Source: an uncultured Actinomycetes bacterium
Lineage (GTDB): Bacteria; Actinomycetota; Acidimicrobiia; Acidimicrobiales; RAAP-2
DNA length: 64,000 bases
Assembly (NCBI GenBank): GCA_903825305.1
Contig: CAIKAC010000005.1
Span: 123,850-187,849, forward strand
Direction: 5' to 3'
Made by a program: the position numbers and the translations under genes
Shown: piece by piece, positions 1 to 15,163 of the stretch
Numbering within the stretch: position 1 is the stretch's first letter
How the letters are laid out: every line of letters starts with the position of its first letter
The notes under the pieces: model-generated
What the model saw: only the letters and a program-made list of their open reading frames with translations
The model's database searches: none
What the model was told of the DNA's origin: nothing

Positions 1-231
1 GGTGGCGCACGGATGTGGATGGAAGAAAACATCGGCAAACGCGTCAACATGGAGCGAGCCGAAGAAGCTTTGGGAACCGGCGCCGACATCGTGTCGACAG
101 CGTGTCCTTTCTGCATGATCATGCTTGATGACGCGGTCCAAGCACAGGGCCGTGGCGATGAAGTCCGCGTGATGGACATTTCTCAAGTAGTGGAAGCGTC
201 GCTTGAGGCAGCTCCTGCGTCCAATAGCTGA
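1..231 (+). CDS. (Fe-S)-binding CCG-domain protein, C-terminal fragment
   Basis: The reading frame is open from base 1 and is cut by the window edge; only about 76 C-terminal residues are present, beginning GGARMWMEE. The segment resembles the end of the second cysteine-rich (CCG/DUF224) domain of heterodisulfide-reductase-like (Fe-S)-binding oxidoreductases: a GxRMWMEE-type stretch, then GADIVSTACPFC with two cysteines that in the family bind a cluster, then a VMDISQVV tail. In actinobacteria such proteins are often membrane-associated electron-transfer subunits, but electron partners cannot be judged from this fragment. The nearest downstream gene is amt, 147 bases away. Confidence 0.72.
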   Translation, partial: GGARMWMEENIGKRVNMERAEEALGTGADIVSTACPFCMIMLDDAVQAQGRGDEVRVMDISQVVEASLEAAPASNS

Positions 232-257
232 TTGGGCCAAGTCTGATTTTGTTCATG

Positions 258-289
258 CTGCGTTAACAACGCAGGAACAGCTGCGAAAT
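258..289 (+). promoter_or_regulatory. Inverted repeat and GlnR-like half-sites upstream of amt
   Basis: CTGCGTT-AAC-AACGCAG (258-274) is a perfect 7-base inverted repeat. Overlapping it, TTAAC-N6-GGAAC-N6-GAAAT (263-289) has the 11-base spacing of actinobacterial GlnR boxes (GTNAC-N6-GNAAC) but only a partial match. It could instead be a hairpin at the end of the upstream gene; there is no T-tract. The regulatory reading is tentative. Confidence 0.25.
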
Positions 290-378
290 CCTCCTCGTTG
301 AGACTTGGATTCACAAGAAGCCCTCATTCGTCGACGCTGTCGGTGGGTGATGGCCTCCAAGCGAGAGGAGAATGACGC

Positions 379-1776
379 GTGTTGTACGCAGTCACGAATA
401 TCCCATACCCCGGGTGGGTAAACCCAGGCGATAACACCTGGCAACTCGTTGCGGCCACCTTGGTGGGCCTCATGAGTCTTCCCGGCATCGCCGTGTTGTA
501 CGGCGGGTTGCTGCAGCGCAAATGGGTCGTCAACACCATGCTGATGGTCTTTTCGGGCTTCAGCTTGGTGGTGCTGGTCTGGATCCTCTGGGGTTACAAC
601 CTCGGCTTTGGACCGCTCGCTCACTTGGGAAGTACCGGATCATTCTGGTCAGGCTTCATTGGCAAGTTCCACCCCATCACGAGTCACTACGGTGAGCAGA
701 ACCAAGCTGTCTCTGGTGCAAACACGCTGATTCCCTTCCACTACTCGACGGCCACGCTGGCGTACTTCCAGTTGGTCTTCGCCGCGATCACACCTCTGCT
801 GTTCTTGGGCTCGCTGCTGAGCCGCTTTAAGTTCAAGGCTTGGCTGTTGTTTGTGCCGCTGTGGATTACCTTCGTCTACTGCGTGAATGCGGCGCTCCTC
901 TGGGGTGGTGGCTTCTTCGCTCAAAAGGGCGCCGTTGACTATTCCGGTGGCTACGTCATTCACCTTTCAGCTGGTGTGACCGGCTTCGTGGCTGCAGCCA
1001 TTGTTGGTCCTCGCTTGGCTCGTGACCGCAACCACGCACTCCCCAACAACTTGATGATGGTGGCTATTGGTGCCGGCATCTTGTGGTTGGGTTGGAACGG
1101 CTTTAACGGCGGTGACCCCTTCTATGCCGGCATCGATGCGGCTTCAGCGGTGCTCAACACCAACGTGGCAACCGCAGCTGGACTCCTCACCTGGATGGGC
1201 ATGGACATGGTGTTCACCAAGGAACATAAGCCAACCTTCTTGGGAGCCATTAACGGCATGATCTGTGGTCTGGTCGGCATCACGCCTTCGGCTGGCTGGG
1301 TCGATGGCTATGGCGCGATCTTGGTTGGTCTGATTTGCTCGACCATCGTGTGGTTCGCTTGGAATTATCTCTCCAAGGTTCGCCCCTTCTCCAAGGTCGA
1401 CGACGCACTGGGCGTGGTCTACACCCACGGCATCGCCGGACTCTGCGGCGGCCTGTTGGTTGGGCTTCTCGCCGACCCAGGCATGGTGGAATACGGCGTA
1501 GCTGGCAAGAACTACACCGGCTCTGGATCATTCAGCGTCGGCGGATGGTTCTACACGCACAGTTTCCACCAGCTGTGGGAGCAGTTCTTGGCGGCGGTAT
1601 GGGTGATTAGCTTCTCGGCCATTGCCACGGCGATCTTGCTCTACATCGTCAAGTTCGTCTGCCGAGGCTTGCGTGAATCTGATGAGGTCCTCGAGATTGG
1701 TGACCTCGCCATCCACGATGAAGAAGCCTTCCCTCGTGAAACCTTCGCCGAGCGTGTGTCGTCGCTTTCTCGATGA
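379..1776 (+). CDS. amt: Ammonium transporter Amt
   Basis: This is a 465-residue polytopic membrane protein of the Amt/MEP/Rh family, which passes ammonium/ammonia across the cytoplasmic membrane. The family signature lies at VDYSGGYVIHLSAG (D187, H195); H195 and H350 (in THGIAGLCGG) are the expected twin pore histidines, and WNGFNGGDP is also present. The cytoplasmic C-terminal tail (residues about 430-465, including IGDLAIHDEEA) corresponds to the segment that interacts with PII proteins. The GTG start at 379 follows an AGGAG ribosome site at 366-370. The PII gene begins 52 bases downstream, the classical amt-glnK pairing, so uptake is probably gated by PII according to nitrogen status. Confidence 0.96.
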   Translation: MLYAVTNIPYPGWVNPGDNTWQLVAATLVGLMSLPGIAVLYGGLLQRKWVVNTMLMVFSGFSLVVLVWILWGYNLGFGPLAHLGSTGSFWSGFIGKFHPITSHYGEQNQAVSGANTLIPFHYSTATLAYFQLVFAAITPLLFLGSLLSRFKFKAWLLFVPLWITFVYCVNAALLWGGGFFAQKGAVDYSGGYVIHLSAGVTGFVAAAIVGPRLARDRNHALPNNLMMVAIGAGILWLGWNGFNGGDPFYAGIDAASAVLNTNVATAAGLLTWMGMDMVFTKEHKPTFLGAINGMICGLVGITPSAGWVDGYGAILVGLICSTIVWFAWNYLSKVRPFSKVDDALGVVYTHGIAGLCGGLLVGLLADPGMVEYGVAGKNYTGSGSFSVGGWFYTHSFHQLWEQFLAAVWVISFSAIATAILLYIVKFVCRGLRESDEVLEIGDLAIHDEEAFPRETFAERVSSLSR

Positions 1777-1813
1777 CCACGCAAGGCACCATGATGTTGA
1801 CAGTTCTGATTAA

Positions 1814-2167
<354 letters not shown>

Positions 2168-2185
2168 GTTACAGTACCTCCAATG

Positions 2186-2226
2186 AGCGCTGCGGTCTGA
2201 GCCTTGCTTGGGCCGCAGCGCTTTTT
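2186..2226 (+). terminator. Rho-independent terminator after glnK
   Basis: A 12-base-pair stem (2186-2197 with 2211-2222, one G-T pair) with a 13-base loop is followed by a run of five T (2222-2226). This is a textbook intrinsic terminator closing amt-glnK. It also lies just beyond the end of the convergent cysC gene. Confidence 0.88.
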
Positions 2227-2239
2227 GGTGCAATGAGGA

Positions 2240-2851
2240 CTAAGGGAGAGCGTCAATCACCTGCGCTGCTTCGAGGAATCCGATGAGTGCAGCAATATTT
2301 TCGTTTGCATCATCAGAACTATGAAGACTGACTTCAGGATTGAGGGGGGCCTCGTAAGGATCATCAAGTCCGGTGAAGTGGTCGATTTCACCGTTTAAAG
2401 CACGTCGATACAAGCCTTTGGGGTCTCGCTTGATGCATGTTTCGAGAGGTGTGTTCATAAACACCTCGACAAAATGAAGCCCTGCTTCTTCGTGGATTTC
2501 GCGCACCTTCAATCGCTCATCACGGTAAGGACTAATCAGCGCCACGATGCTGATCGCTGGAGTCGAGGCAAATTCATGAGCCAGTCGGCCAGCGTGGCGA
2601 ACGGCAATGGCCCGGTCTTCTCGAGAGAATCCCAAAGGGGCAGGAATAGCTTGCCGAAGCATGTCACCATCGAAAACTCGACAGGAGATGTTCCGTTCAC
2701 GCAAGCGTTGTTCTAGCAGCGTGGCCGTCGTGCTTTTGCCTGACGCAGATAATCCTGTCAACCAAATCGTCGCCCCCTGTTTCACAATGGACGAGCATAG
2801 TTCTGATGCTTGATGAGTTATTGGGTGAGACTCGTCTTGCGACTTGTGCAC
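2240..2851 (-). CDS. cysC: Adenylyl-sulfate kinase (APS kinase)
   Basis: A 203-residue cytosolic P-loop kinase that phosphorylates adenosine 5'-phosphosulfate to PAPS in sulfate activation. The Walker A motif GLSASGKST is at 33-41, followed by the RVFDGDMLRQ substrate region, RDERL, and FVEVFMNTPLETC with RDPKGLYRRA, and DDPYEAP near the end, all typical of stand-alone CysC. The start is GTG at 2851; no better in-frame start is visible. No sulfurylase subunits (cysD/cysN) are adjacent, so it may work with a distant sulfate-activation operon or feed sulfation of surface molecules. It converges with glnK and is transcribed away from gpmA. Confidence 0.93.
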   Translation of the reverse strand: MHKSQDESHPITHQASELCSSIVKQGATIWLTGLSASGKSTTATLLEQRLRERNISCRVFDGDMLRQAIPAPLGFSREDRAIAVRHAGRLAHEFASTPAISIVALISPYRDERLKVREIHEEAGLHFVEVFMNTPLETCIKRDPKGLYRRALNGEIDHFTGLDDPYEAPLNPEVSLHSSDDANENIAALIGFLEAAQVIDALP

Positions 2852-2949
2852 GGAATGCTGAATGACGAGAGCCGGGATGACGAAACACCGAGAACTGCCT
2901 GTATGTCATTGCAGACTAAATGCTCAGCAGGGACCTGTGGGGTGAAGGA

Positions 2950-3702
2950 CTAGCCGGCCTGCTTTGCCACCGCTTCTGCGGCGGCTGCCGCTGCAGCTGC
3001 ATCACCGAGATAGCCAGCTTCCACGATGCTCAAGTCATCATTGAGCCGGTAGCGATAGGGGATACCCGTTGGTATCTCGAGTTCCACAATGTCTTCGTCA
3101 CTGATGCCATCAAGTTCTTTGCGAAGTGCGCGCAGTGAGTTGCCGTGCGCGACGACGAGTACCGCACCGCCAAGAGAACTCTCCGCTCGCAAGTCCGGCA
3201 GAATGCCTGATTCAAAATACGGCAAGGTGCGAGCTACGACATCTTTCAGACACTCTGTGGCTGGCAAGAGATCAGATGGCACGTCGCGATACCGTGCATC
3301 GCTACCCGGAAGACGAGGGTCGCCATCGGGGAGCGACGGCGGCGGTACGTCGTAGCTGCGACGCCATATTTTCACCTGGTCGATGCCGTATTGGTCGGCC
3401 GTTTCCTTCTTGTTCTTGCCTTGCAGATCTCCGTAGTGCCGTTCGTTCAACCGCCAGTCGCGCTTGGCTGGCACCCACAGCCGACCCATCGCATCAAGGG
3501 CCAATTGGGAGGTGCGAATGGCACGGCTCAACAAGCTGGTGTGAAGGAATCGAACATCAACGCCTGCCTCCTTCATGAGCACCCCGGCGGCTGAGGCCTC
3601 AGCTTTGCCTTGGTCGGTCAGTTCGACGTCTTCCCAGCCGGTGAAGAGGTTGAGGGCGTTCCACTCGGATTGACCATGGCGAAGAAGGATGAGATCGAGC
3701 AT
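2950..3702 (-). CDS. gpmA: 2,3-bisphosphoglycerate-dependent phosphoglycerate mutase
   Basis: A 250-residue glycolytic/gluconeogenic mutase interconverting 3- and 2-phosphoglycerate. The phospho-acceptor motif RHGQSEWN puts the catalytic His at residue 9. [11 protein letters not shown] and [11 protein letters not shown] supply the second histidine and other active-site residues of the dPGM family. The C-terminus ends in an alanine-rich tail, which is common in actinobacterial GpmA. The ATG start lies six bases after a TACGGT hexamer, so the mRNA is probably leaderless. The gene diverges from the dnaK operon across about 170 bases. Confidence 0.95.
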   Translation of the reverse strand: MLDLILLRHGQSEWNALNLFTGWEDVELTDQGKAEASAAGVLMKEAGVDVRFLHTSLLSRAIRTSQLALDAMGRLWVPAKRDWRLNERHYGDLQGKNKKETADQYGIDQVKIWRRSYDVPPPSLPDGDPRLPGSDARYRDVPSDLLPATECLKDVVARTLPYFESGILPDLRAESSLGGAVLVVAHGNSLRALRKELDGISDEDIVELEIPTGIPYRYRLNDDLSIVEAGYLGDAAAAAAAAEAVAKQAG

Positions 3703-3708
3703 GGACTA

Positions 3709-3714
3709 ACCGTA
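3709..3714 (-). promoter_or_regulatory. -10 element of gpmA (leaderless)
   Basis: TACGGT on the minus strand, six bases before the gpmA ATG. Transcription would begin at or next to the start codon. Confidence 0.55.
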
Positions 3715-3753
3715 GCAAAGCCTGAAATATTGCGGTTTCACTGTGATTCATGA

Positions 3754-6254
<2,501 letters not shown>

Positions 6255-6260
6255 GACAGC

Positions 6261-7394
6261 GTGACCGCACAGCGTGAGTGGTTCGAGAAGGACTACTACA
6301 AGGTCCTTGGCGTTGCCGATTCGGCAACGGATAAGGAGATCACGCGCGCCTACCGCAAGCTCGCCAAGGAATTTCACCCCGACGCCAACCCCGGTTCCGA
6401 AGAGCGATTCAAGGAAATCTCTGCCGCCTACGACGTGCTCGGCGACGCTGAGAAGCGCAAAGAGTACGACGAGGTTCGTCGTATGGGCCCTATGGCCGGC
6501 GGCTTTGGCGGCGGGGGAGGCTTTGGCGGTCAAGGTTTCCCCGGAGGAGGCGCTGGCGGACAGACCTTCAACGTCGGCGACTTAGGCGACCTCTTTGGGG
6601 GTCTCTTTGGTGGTGGTGGCCGTCACCAACGACGAGCCGCTCCTCAGCGAGGTGATGACCTCGAGGCGGGCTTGCACCTGAGCTTTGCCGATGCCGTTCA
6701 CGGCATCACCACCAGTGTCAACTTGCCTTCCGACAAGGCCTGTCACACCTGTCGAGGAACGGGATCGAAGCCCGGCACTTCGTTGAGCACTTGTGGCCGT
6801 TGTCATGGCACCGGTCAAGTTGATGACAACCAAGGACCCTTCTCGCTCTCGAGCATCTGCACCACCTGTGCAGGTCGTGGCCAGATCGTCACCGATCCGT
6901 GTATCGATTGTCACGGCACGGGACGCGAAGCGTCCACTCGACAAGTGAAGGTTCGAATCCCGGCAGGCGTAGAAGATGGTCAGCGCATTCGCGTCAAGGG
7001 CCGGGGCGCTCCTGGACAGCGGGGAGCTCCTCCTGGAGATCTCTTCGTCATCGTGCACGTTGTTCACGACCCCCGCTTTGCTCGCAAAGGTCGTCACATC
7101 ACGACGGTGGCCACGATTTCTTACCCAGAGGCAGTCCTTGGCACGCAGATCAAGGTGGAGACCCTCGATGAGCCCGTCACTTTGAAGGTGGCTCCGGGCA
7201 CGCAACCAGGGACCATGCTTCGCGTCAAAGGCCGGGGAGTGGCCGCCTCTACAGGCAAGTCACCAAAGCCCGCGGGAGATTTACTCGTCAAGGTAGAAAT
7301 CAGTGTTCCCAAGAACTTGAGCGATGAACAACGAAGTGCCCTTGAGGCCTACGCCAGAACCTTTGAGCCCCGCGTTGAAGAGGTGACCTCATGA
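6261..7394 (+). CDS. dnaJ: Chaperone DnaJ (Hsp40)
   Basis: A 377-residue type I J-protein that delivers substrates to DnaK and stimulates its ATPase. The J domain (about residues 10-75) holds the HPD motif in EFHPDANPG; a Gly/Phe-rich linker follows. The zinc domain has four CxxCxGxG-type repeats (CHTCRGTG, CGRCHGTG, CTTCAGRG, CIDCHGTG), then the C-terminal peptide-binding domain. The GTG start at 6261 lies six bases after grpE. The phrase EWFEKDYYKVLGV resembles the DnaJ1 type found beside dnaK and hspR in actinobacteria. Confidence 0.96.
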   Translation: MTAQREWFEKDYYKVLGVADSATDKEITRAYRKLAKEFHPDANPGSEERFKEISAAYDVLGDAEKRKEYDEVRRMGPMAGGFGGGGGFGGQGFPGGGAGGQTFNVGDLGDLFGGLFGGGGRHQRRAAPQRGDDLEAGLHLSFADAVHGITTSVNLPSDKACHTCRGTGSKPGTSLSTCGRCHGTGQVDDNQGPFSLSSICTTCAGRGQIVTDPCIDCHGTGREASTRQVKVRIPAGVEDGQRIRVKGRGAPGQRGAPPGDLFVIVHVVHDPRFARKGRHITTVATISYPEAVLGTQIKVETLDEPVTLKVAPGTQPGTMLRVKGRGVAASTGKSPKPAGDLLVKVEISVPKNLSDEQRSALEAYARTFEPRVEEVTS

Positions 7395-7783
7395 GTATGC
7401 CGGGCGACGATCGACGCCGAGCGGTTTATGTCATCTCGGTAGCAGCTGAGCTCGTTGGTGTTCACCCACAAACCTTGCGCAACTATGAGCGCAGTGGATT
7501 GTTAGATCCCTCTCGTACCGCTGGAGGATCGCGACGCTTTTCCGACGTGGACCTTGATCGCTTGCGTCGCATTCAGTCACTGATTACTGAGGGTCTCAAT
7601 CTCGAAGGCGTTCGACGCGTGCTCAGACTCGAAGATGAGGTAGCGGCGCTGCAACGCGAGTTGGTGGCACAAGAAATCCGCCACCGAAGCGAAATCGAAG
7701 ACGAACGGCGTAGTCATCGCCGAGAAATCGTTCCACTCAATCAGTCGCCGGTGCTCTATCGAGCCCAGCGACGCACCTGGTAA
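7391..7783 (+). CDS. hspR: MerR-family heat-shock repressor HspR
   Basis: A 130-residue transcription factor with an N-terminal MerR-type winged helix: YVISVAAELVGVHPQTLRNYERSGLLDPSRT, split here as the HTH (VHPQTLRNYE) and wing (GGSRRFSDVD). It continues into a coiled coil (VLRLEDEVAALQREL) and a basic tail. HspR proteins repress the dnaK operon with DnaK as co-repressor. The start overlaps dnaJ by four bases. The HAIR-like inverted repeat at 3769-3789 is the likely binding site; no second copy is evident just upstream of clpB. Confidence 0.93.
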   Translation: MSMPGDDRRRAVYVISVAAELVGVHPQTLRNYERSGLLDPSRTAGGSRRFSDVDLDRLRRIQSLITEGLNLEGVRRVLRLEDEVAALQRELVAQEIRHRSEIEDERRSHRREIVPLNQSPVLYRAQRRTW

Positions 7784-7837
7784 GTCACCACACAAAGAAA
7801 GAGGAAGTATCACGAACACCCAAGCAAGGAGCAACTA

Positions 7838-10327
7838 ATGCCGATCGACCCAGAACGCTGGACGAATAGAACTCGAGAGGCCTTTTCACAGGCCACCACG
7901 CAAGCCACTGCCGCTGGACACGCCGAGGTAACCCCAGCCCACGTACTCGCCGCCATCTTGACCCAGGGCGACGGCATCGCAACACCCATTCTTCGTCAAT
8001 TGGGCGTGGATGCCACAGCACTGGCCCGCACCCTTGGCGAACAACTCGCTGCGTTACCTCGCAGTGTGGGCGGCCAAGCTCCTGGCATGGCCAAGGCCTT
8101 GCGTGATGGTCTCGAACAGGCCGATCGAGCCCGTGAAGAAATGGGGGACGACTTTGTCTCCGTTGAACACCTGCTCTTGGCCTTCGCTGACATCATTGGC
8201 GTGAGTCGCGAAGCCCTGCTTGGCGCACTCAGAGAGGTTCGAGGTTCTGCTCGCGTGACATCGGCAACTCCTGAAGACACTTTTCAGTCCTTGGAGAAAT
8301 TCGGTCGCGACCTCACGGCGTTAGCGCGCCAAGGAAAACTTGACCCCGTCATTGGTCGAGATGAAGAGATCCGTCGCGTCATCCAAGTGCTTTCGCGAAG
8401 GACGAAGAACAATCCCGTCTTGATTGGTGAGCCAGGGGTAGGCAAAACGGCAATCGTTGAAGGCCTGGCCCTGCGCATCATGGAAGGCGATGTGCCCGAG
8501 GGACTCAAGAACAAGCGCGTGATCTCTCTTGACCTTGGCTCGTTGGTGGCTGGGGCAAAGTATCGTGGCGAATTCGAAGAGCGCTTGAAGGCCGTCTTGA
8601 AAGAAATTCAAGATTCCGAAGGTCAAGTGATTACCTTCATCGATGAAATCCACACCCTGGTGGGTGCTGGTGCGGCTGAAGGTGCCATGGATGCTGGCCA
8701 AATGATCAAGCCCTTACTGGCACGAGGCGAACTTCGACTCGTGGGTGCCACGACCTTGGATGAGTATCGCGAATACATCGAAAAGGACGCGGCCCTTGAG
8801 CGGCGCTTCCAGCAGGTGTTCGTCGATCAACCCAGCGTGGAAGACACCATCGGTATCTTGCGTGGCTTAAAAGAACGCTACGAAGTCCACCACGGTGTAC
8901 GCATTCAAGATGCAGCTCTTGTGGCTGCCGCCACCTTGTCGGATCGCTACATCACGGGACGATTTCTTCCCGACAAGGCCATTGACTTGATTGATGAGTC
9001 AGCGAGTCGGCTGCGCATCGAGATTGACTCGATGCCCACTGAAATAGATGTGGTCGTGCGCCGCATGCGCCAACTCGAAATCGAGAAAGTTGCCCTCGAA
9101 AAAGAGACCGATGCGGTCTCGCGCGAGCGCCTGAGCGCACTCGAAACGGAACTTGCCGAATTGGGCGAACAAGCCAATGAGATGACCGCGCACTGGCAAG
9201 CTGAGAAATCGAAGATCGACGAGATCAGAAGTCTCAAGACGGAGTTAGAGGAGTCACGCCTCGATGCTGATCGCAAAGAGCGCGAAGGTGACCTCGCCAC
9301 CGCTGCGGCGATTCGCTACGGCAGTGTGCCCGACATTGAGGCTCGGATCGAGACGGCAACGAATGCACTCAGCGAGATTCAAGCGAACATCCGTTACCTC
9401 AAAGAAGAAGTCGACGCCGAGGACGTCGCTGAAGTGATCAGTCGCTGGACCGGAGTGCCGGTTGCGCGCATGCTCGAAGGCGAAGTGGCCAAGCTCGTCG
9501 CCATGGAGTCCATGCTCCATAGCCGTGTGGTGGGTCAAGAAGACGCAGTGGCGGCGGTGGCCAATGCCATTCGACGTTCTCGGGCTGGATTGTCGGACCC
9601 GAATCGACCCATTGGTTCTTTCCTCTTTATGGGACCAACGGGTGTCGGTAAAACCGAACTGGCTCGTGCCTTGGCTGAGTTCATGTTTGACGATGACCGA
9701 GCCATGGTCCGCATCGACATGAGCGAATACATGGAAAAGCACGCGGTGAGTCGCTTGGTCGGTGCCCCTCCGGGATACATCGGCTACGAAGAAGGTGGGC
9801 AGCTCACCGAAGCGGTGCGGCGCCGGCCCTATTCCGTGGTGTTGCTTGATGAGGTGGAAAAGGCCCACCCAGATGTCTTCAACTTGCTCTTGCAGGTACT
9901 CGAAGATGGTCGTCTCACCGATGGTCAGGGTCGAACCGTGGACTTCACCAACGTGGTGTTGATCATGACCTCGAACATCCCTGGTGATCCCGCTGCCTTC
10001 TTTAAGCCCGAGTTTGTGAACCGAATCGATGAGATTGTGCGCTTTAGGAGCTTGACTCGAGAAGACCTCACCACCATCGTGACGATTCAACTCGGTCGCC
10101 TGCGGGGGCGTCTGGCGGAGCGTCGTTTGGAGCTCAATGTCACGCCAGAGGCCGAAGCGAAATTGGCTGACCTTGGCTATGACCCTGATTTTGGGGCTCG
10201 GCCGCTGCGCAGAGTCATTCAGCGCGAAGTCGAGGATCCCTTAGCGCTCAAATTGCTCGAAGGCGCCTACCTCGAAGGAACCACGGTCACCGTCGCGCTC
10301 GAAGGCGATGATCTGGTGCTTCGTTGA
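7838..10327 (+). CDS. clpB: ATP-dependent disaggregase ClpB, short form
   Basis: An 829-residue Hsp100 that threads aggregated proteins together with DnaK. It has the Clp N domain (about 1-145), the first AAA+ module (Walker A GEPGVGKT 197-204, Walker [12 protein letters not shown]), a charged coiled-coil middle domain (about 400-530), and the second AAA+ module (Walker A GPTGVGKT 599-606, Walker [14 protein letters not shown]). Between the sensor-1 Asn713 of MTSN and the [11 protein letters not shown] arginine-finger segment there are only about ten residues, where ClpB usually carries roughly thirty-five. The total is therefore shorter than the usual 850-870. The reading frame is intact, so this looks like a lineage variant rather than damage. 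Confidence 0.95.
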   Translation: MPIDPERWTNRTREAFSQATTQATAAGHAEVTPAHVLAAILTQGDGIATPILRQLGVDATALARTLGEQLAALPRSVGGQAPGMAKALRDGLEQADRAREEMGDDFVSVEHLLLAFADIIGVSREALLGALREVRGSARVTSATPEDTFQSLEKFGRDLTALARQGKLDPVIGRDEEIRRVIQVLSRRTKNNPVLIGEPGVGKTAIVEGLALRIMEGDVPEGLKNKRVISLDLGSLVAGAKYRGEFEERLKAVLKEIQDSEGQVITFIDEIHTLVGAGAAEGAMDAGQMIKPLLARGELRLVGATTLDEYREYIEKDAALERRFQQVFVDQPSVEDTIGILRGLKERYEVHHGVRIQDAALVAAATLSDRYITGRFLPDKAIDLIDESASRLRIEIDSMPTEIDVVVRRMRQLEIEKVALEKETDAVSRERLSALETELAELGEQANEMTAHWQAEKSKIDEIRSLKTELEESRLDADRKEREGDLATAAAIRYGSVPDIEARIETATNALSEIQANIRYLKEEVDAEDVAEVISRWTGVPVARMLEGEVAKLVAMESMLHSRVVGQEDAVAAVANAIRRSRAGLSDPNRPIGSFLFMGPTGVGKTELARALAEFMFDDDRAMVRIDMSEYMEKHAVSRLVGAPPGYIGYEEGGQLTEAVRRRPYSVVLLDEVEKAHPDVFNLLLQVLEDGRLTDGQGRTVDFTNVVLIMTSNIPGDPAAFFKPEFVNRIDEIVRFRSLTREDLTTIVTIQLGRLRGRLAERRLELNVTPEAEAKLADLGYDPDFGARPLRRVIQREVEDPLALKLLEGAYLEGTTVTVALEGDDLVLR

Positions 10328-10376
10328 GGGTAATTCCGCTGTAGGGGAGGGCCTCGGTCAACTAGCCTTAGGGTGA

Positions 10377-12951
<2,575 letters not shown>

Positions 12952-12955
<4 letters not shown>

Positions 12956-14262
12956 TTCCGCGTTATGCACCCAAGGATGTCGCTGCGCTCTTTGGCGACG
13001 TTGCTCGCTTCGATGCAATGTTGGAGGTCGAACTGCTAGCTGCAGAAGCGCTGGCCGAGCTCGGTGTCGTCCCAACGGCAGATGCCGATGCATGTCGCAG
13101 TCGACGCCCCATCATTGACGAGGCCTTCGTGGAAGCGGTGAATGATCGAGAAGCCATTACCAATCACGACACCGCCGCTTTTGTCGACATTGTTCAAGAT
13201 CGCATCGGTGCTCCCGAGGGCTCATGGATTCACTATGGCTTGACCTCATCTGATGTGGTGGACACGGCGCTGTGCTGGCAGTTGACCAAAGCCGCCGATG
13301 TGCTCATTGCTGACGCCGAAGCCTTCGTCGCGGTGTTGGTGCGTCGCGCACACGAGCTCATTGATGTTCCCGTTCTTGGTCGCACCCACGGCATGCACGC
13401 CGAACCAACCACCTATGGCGCCAAGATGTCGCTCTTTGCTCTGGCGGCGAATCGAGATCTTGATCGTCTCAAGCGTGCGCGCAGCATCATTGCGGTGGGC
13501 AAGTTGTCGGGAGCGGTGGGGACCTATTCCAACATCGATCCTTTCGTGGAAGATTTTGTTTGCGAACGCTTAGGGTTGCAGCCAGTGCCGGCGACACAGG
13601 TGATTGCCCGCGATCGCCACGCTGAACTGCTGTGGGCCTGTACGGCCGTTGCGGCCACGATTGAACATCTCGCTACTGAGATTCGCCACATGGCTCGCTC
13701 TGAACTCGGAGAAGTCGAAGAGGCCTTTGCCCCGGGACAAAAGGGCTCTTCCGCCATGCCTCACAAACGCAACCCCATTCTCTCTGAGCGTCTTTGTGGC
13801 ATGGCTCGGGTCATGCGTGGATATCTGTCAGCGGGCATCGAAGACGTTGCCCTTTGGCACGAGCGCGACATTTCACACAGCTCGGTCGAGCGCATCGTAT
13901 TGCCTGATGCCTTGATGCTCACTGCCTACATGCTGCGCAAGGCCACCGGCCTCGTTGATGGCTTGGTGATTAATGCCGAGCGGGCCAAGTACAACTTGGA
14001 GGTAGGCAGTCTGGGTTTGGTCTACAGCCAGTCGGTGCTGCTGCGGATGATCGATGAAGGACTCACTCGCGATGCGGCCTATCGCATTGTGCAGAGAGCT
14101 GCTCGCCAAGCCGTCGAAGAGCGTCGAGCTTTCCGCGAGATTCTGATTGCTGACCCCGAGATGACCTTGGACGAAGCAAGTCTCGATGAAGCATTTAGTT
14201 TGGATCGAGTACTCAAGCACCGTTCTCGCTACCTCGATGCTCTGAGCGAGGTAGGTGGCTGA
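12952..14262 (+). CDS. purB: Adenylosuccinate lyase
   Basis: A 436-residue member of the fumarase/aspartase superfamily acting twice in purine synthesis: SAICAR to AICAR, and adenylosuccinate to AMP. The catalytic loop signature GSSAMPHKRNP is present, as are the conserved GLTSSDVVDTA and LGRTHGMHAEPTTYG segments carrying active-site histidines. The ATG start overlaps purD by four bases. The protein is all-helical and expected to be a homotetramer. Confidence 0.96.
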
Positions 14263-14263
14263 G

Positions 14264-15163
14264 ATGGATGTACTTGGTCTTCCCCTGGTTCATCGTGGCA
14301 AGGTCCGTGAGCTCTACGACCTCGATGACAAGCACTATCTGATGGTGGCCTCGGATCGCATCAGTGCCTTTGATGTCGTGATGGAAGAACCCATCCCGAA
14401 TAAGGGTCGCGTCTTAACCGCCATGACCGCGTTTTGGTGCTCCGTACTTGGTGATGTGGCGCCAGGTTCTTTGGTGAGTTGTGACCCAGCCGTTATTGAT
14501 CGCGCAGCACCAGGTTTTATGGAGCGCGTGGATTTACACGGTCGAACCATGCTGGTTCGTAAAGCCACCATGCTCTCGTTGGAATGCATTGTGCGTGGCT
14601 GCCTTGCGGGCCAGGCCTATGAGGAATACCGAGAGCACGGCACCATCCATGGCATGGCTGCACCCAAGGGATTGCAATTGGCTGAACAACTTCCCGAGCC
14701 CATGTTCACACCCTCGACGAAGGCCGAGGAAGGCCATGATCTCAATATCTCCCTCGATCAAGCCGCCGAGATCGTGGGTCGCGATCAGCTCGAAGCAGCG
14801 CAAGCGATGTGCCTTGCTCTGTTCAACGAAGCTTCGCGGCGAGCTCAGTCTGCTGGCTTGATCTTGGCTGATACCAAGTTTGAATTGGGCATGGTTGACG
14901 GGCGTCTGGTGCTCTGTGATGAAGTGATCACGCCTGACTCATCACGGATTTGGCCAGCTGATCAGGTTGTCCTTGGTCAGACGCCACCGGCATTTGATAA
15001 GCAGCCATTTCGTGATTGGCTGTCGAGCCTTGACTGGGATAAACACCCGCCAGCGCCTCGAGTTCCGCCAACAGTGGTGGAAACGACTGCGGCGCGATAT
15101 CGCGAAGCCTATGAACGGGTTACCGGGCTATCCCTCGATGACTGGTACGGTCAAGAGTCGTGA
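14264..15163 (+). CDS. purC: SAICAR synthetase
   Basis: A 299-residue phosphoribosylaminoimidazole-succinocarboxamide synthase joining aspartate to CAIR. It opens LVHRGKVRELYDL, with SDRISAFDVVMEEPIPNKG, VVRKAT-type and CIVRGCLAG segments, STKAEEGHD and LILADTKFELG, matching the longer (about 300-residue) actinobacterial/yeast-like form. ATG 14264 is chosen over GTG 14255 because a GAGGTAGG stretch at 14249-14256 would serve as its ribosome site; the GTG would add three residues. The stop overlaps purS by four bases. Confidence 0.95.
   Translation: MDVLGLPLVHRGKVRELYDLDDKHYLMVASDRISAFDVVMEEPIPNKGRVLTAMTAFWCSVLGDVAPGSLVSCDPAVIDRAAPGFMERVDLHGRTMLVRKATMLSLECIVRGCLAGQAYEEYREHGTIHGMAAPKGLQLAEQLPEPMFTPSTKAEEGHDLNISLDQAAEIVGRDQLEAAQAMCLALFNEASRRAQSAGLILADTKFELGMVDGRLVLCDEVITPDSSRIWPADQVVLGQTPPAFDKQPFRDWLSSLDWDKHPPAPRVPPTVVETTAARYREAYERVTGLSLDDWYGQES

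Noticed and set aside
2697..2909. Minus-strand frame overlapping the start of cysC
   Set aside because: Lies in another frame across a clear APS kinase start and has no domain signal, although a TANNNT precedes its ATG.
9965..10030. Frameshift or deletion damage in clpB
   Set aside because: The frame is continuous, flanking motifs are intact and the joint is smooth, so a natural short form is more likely.
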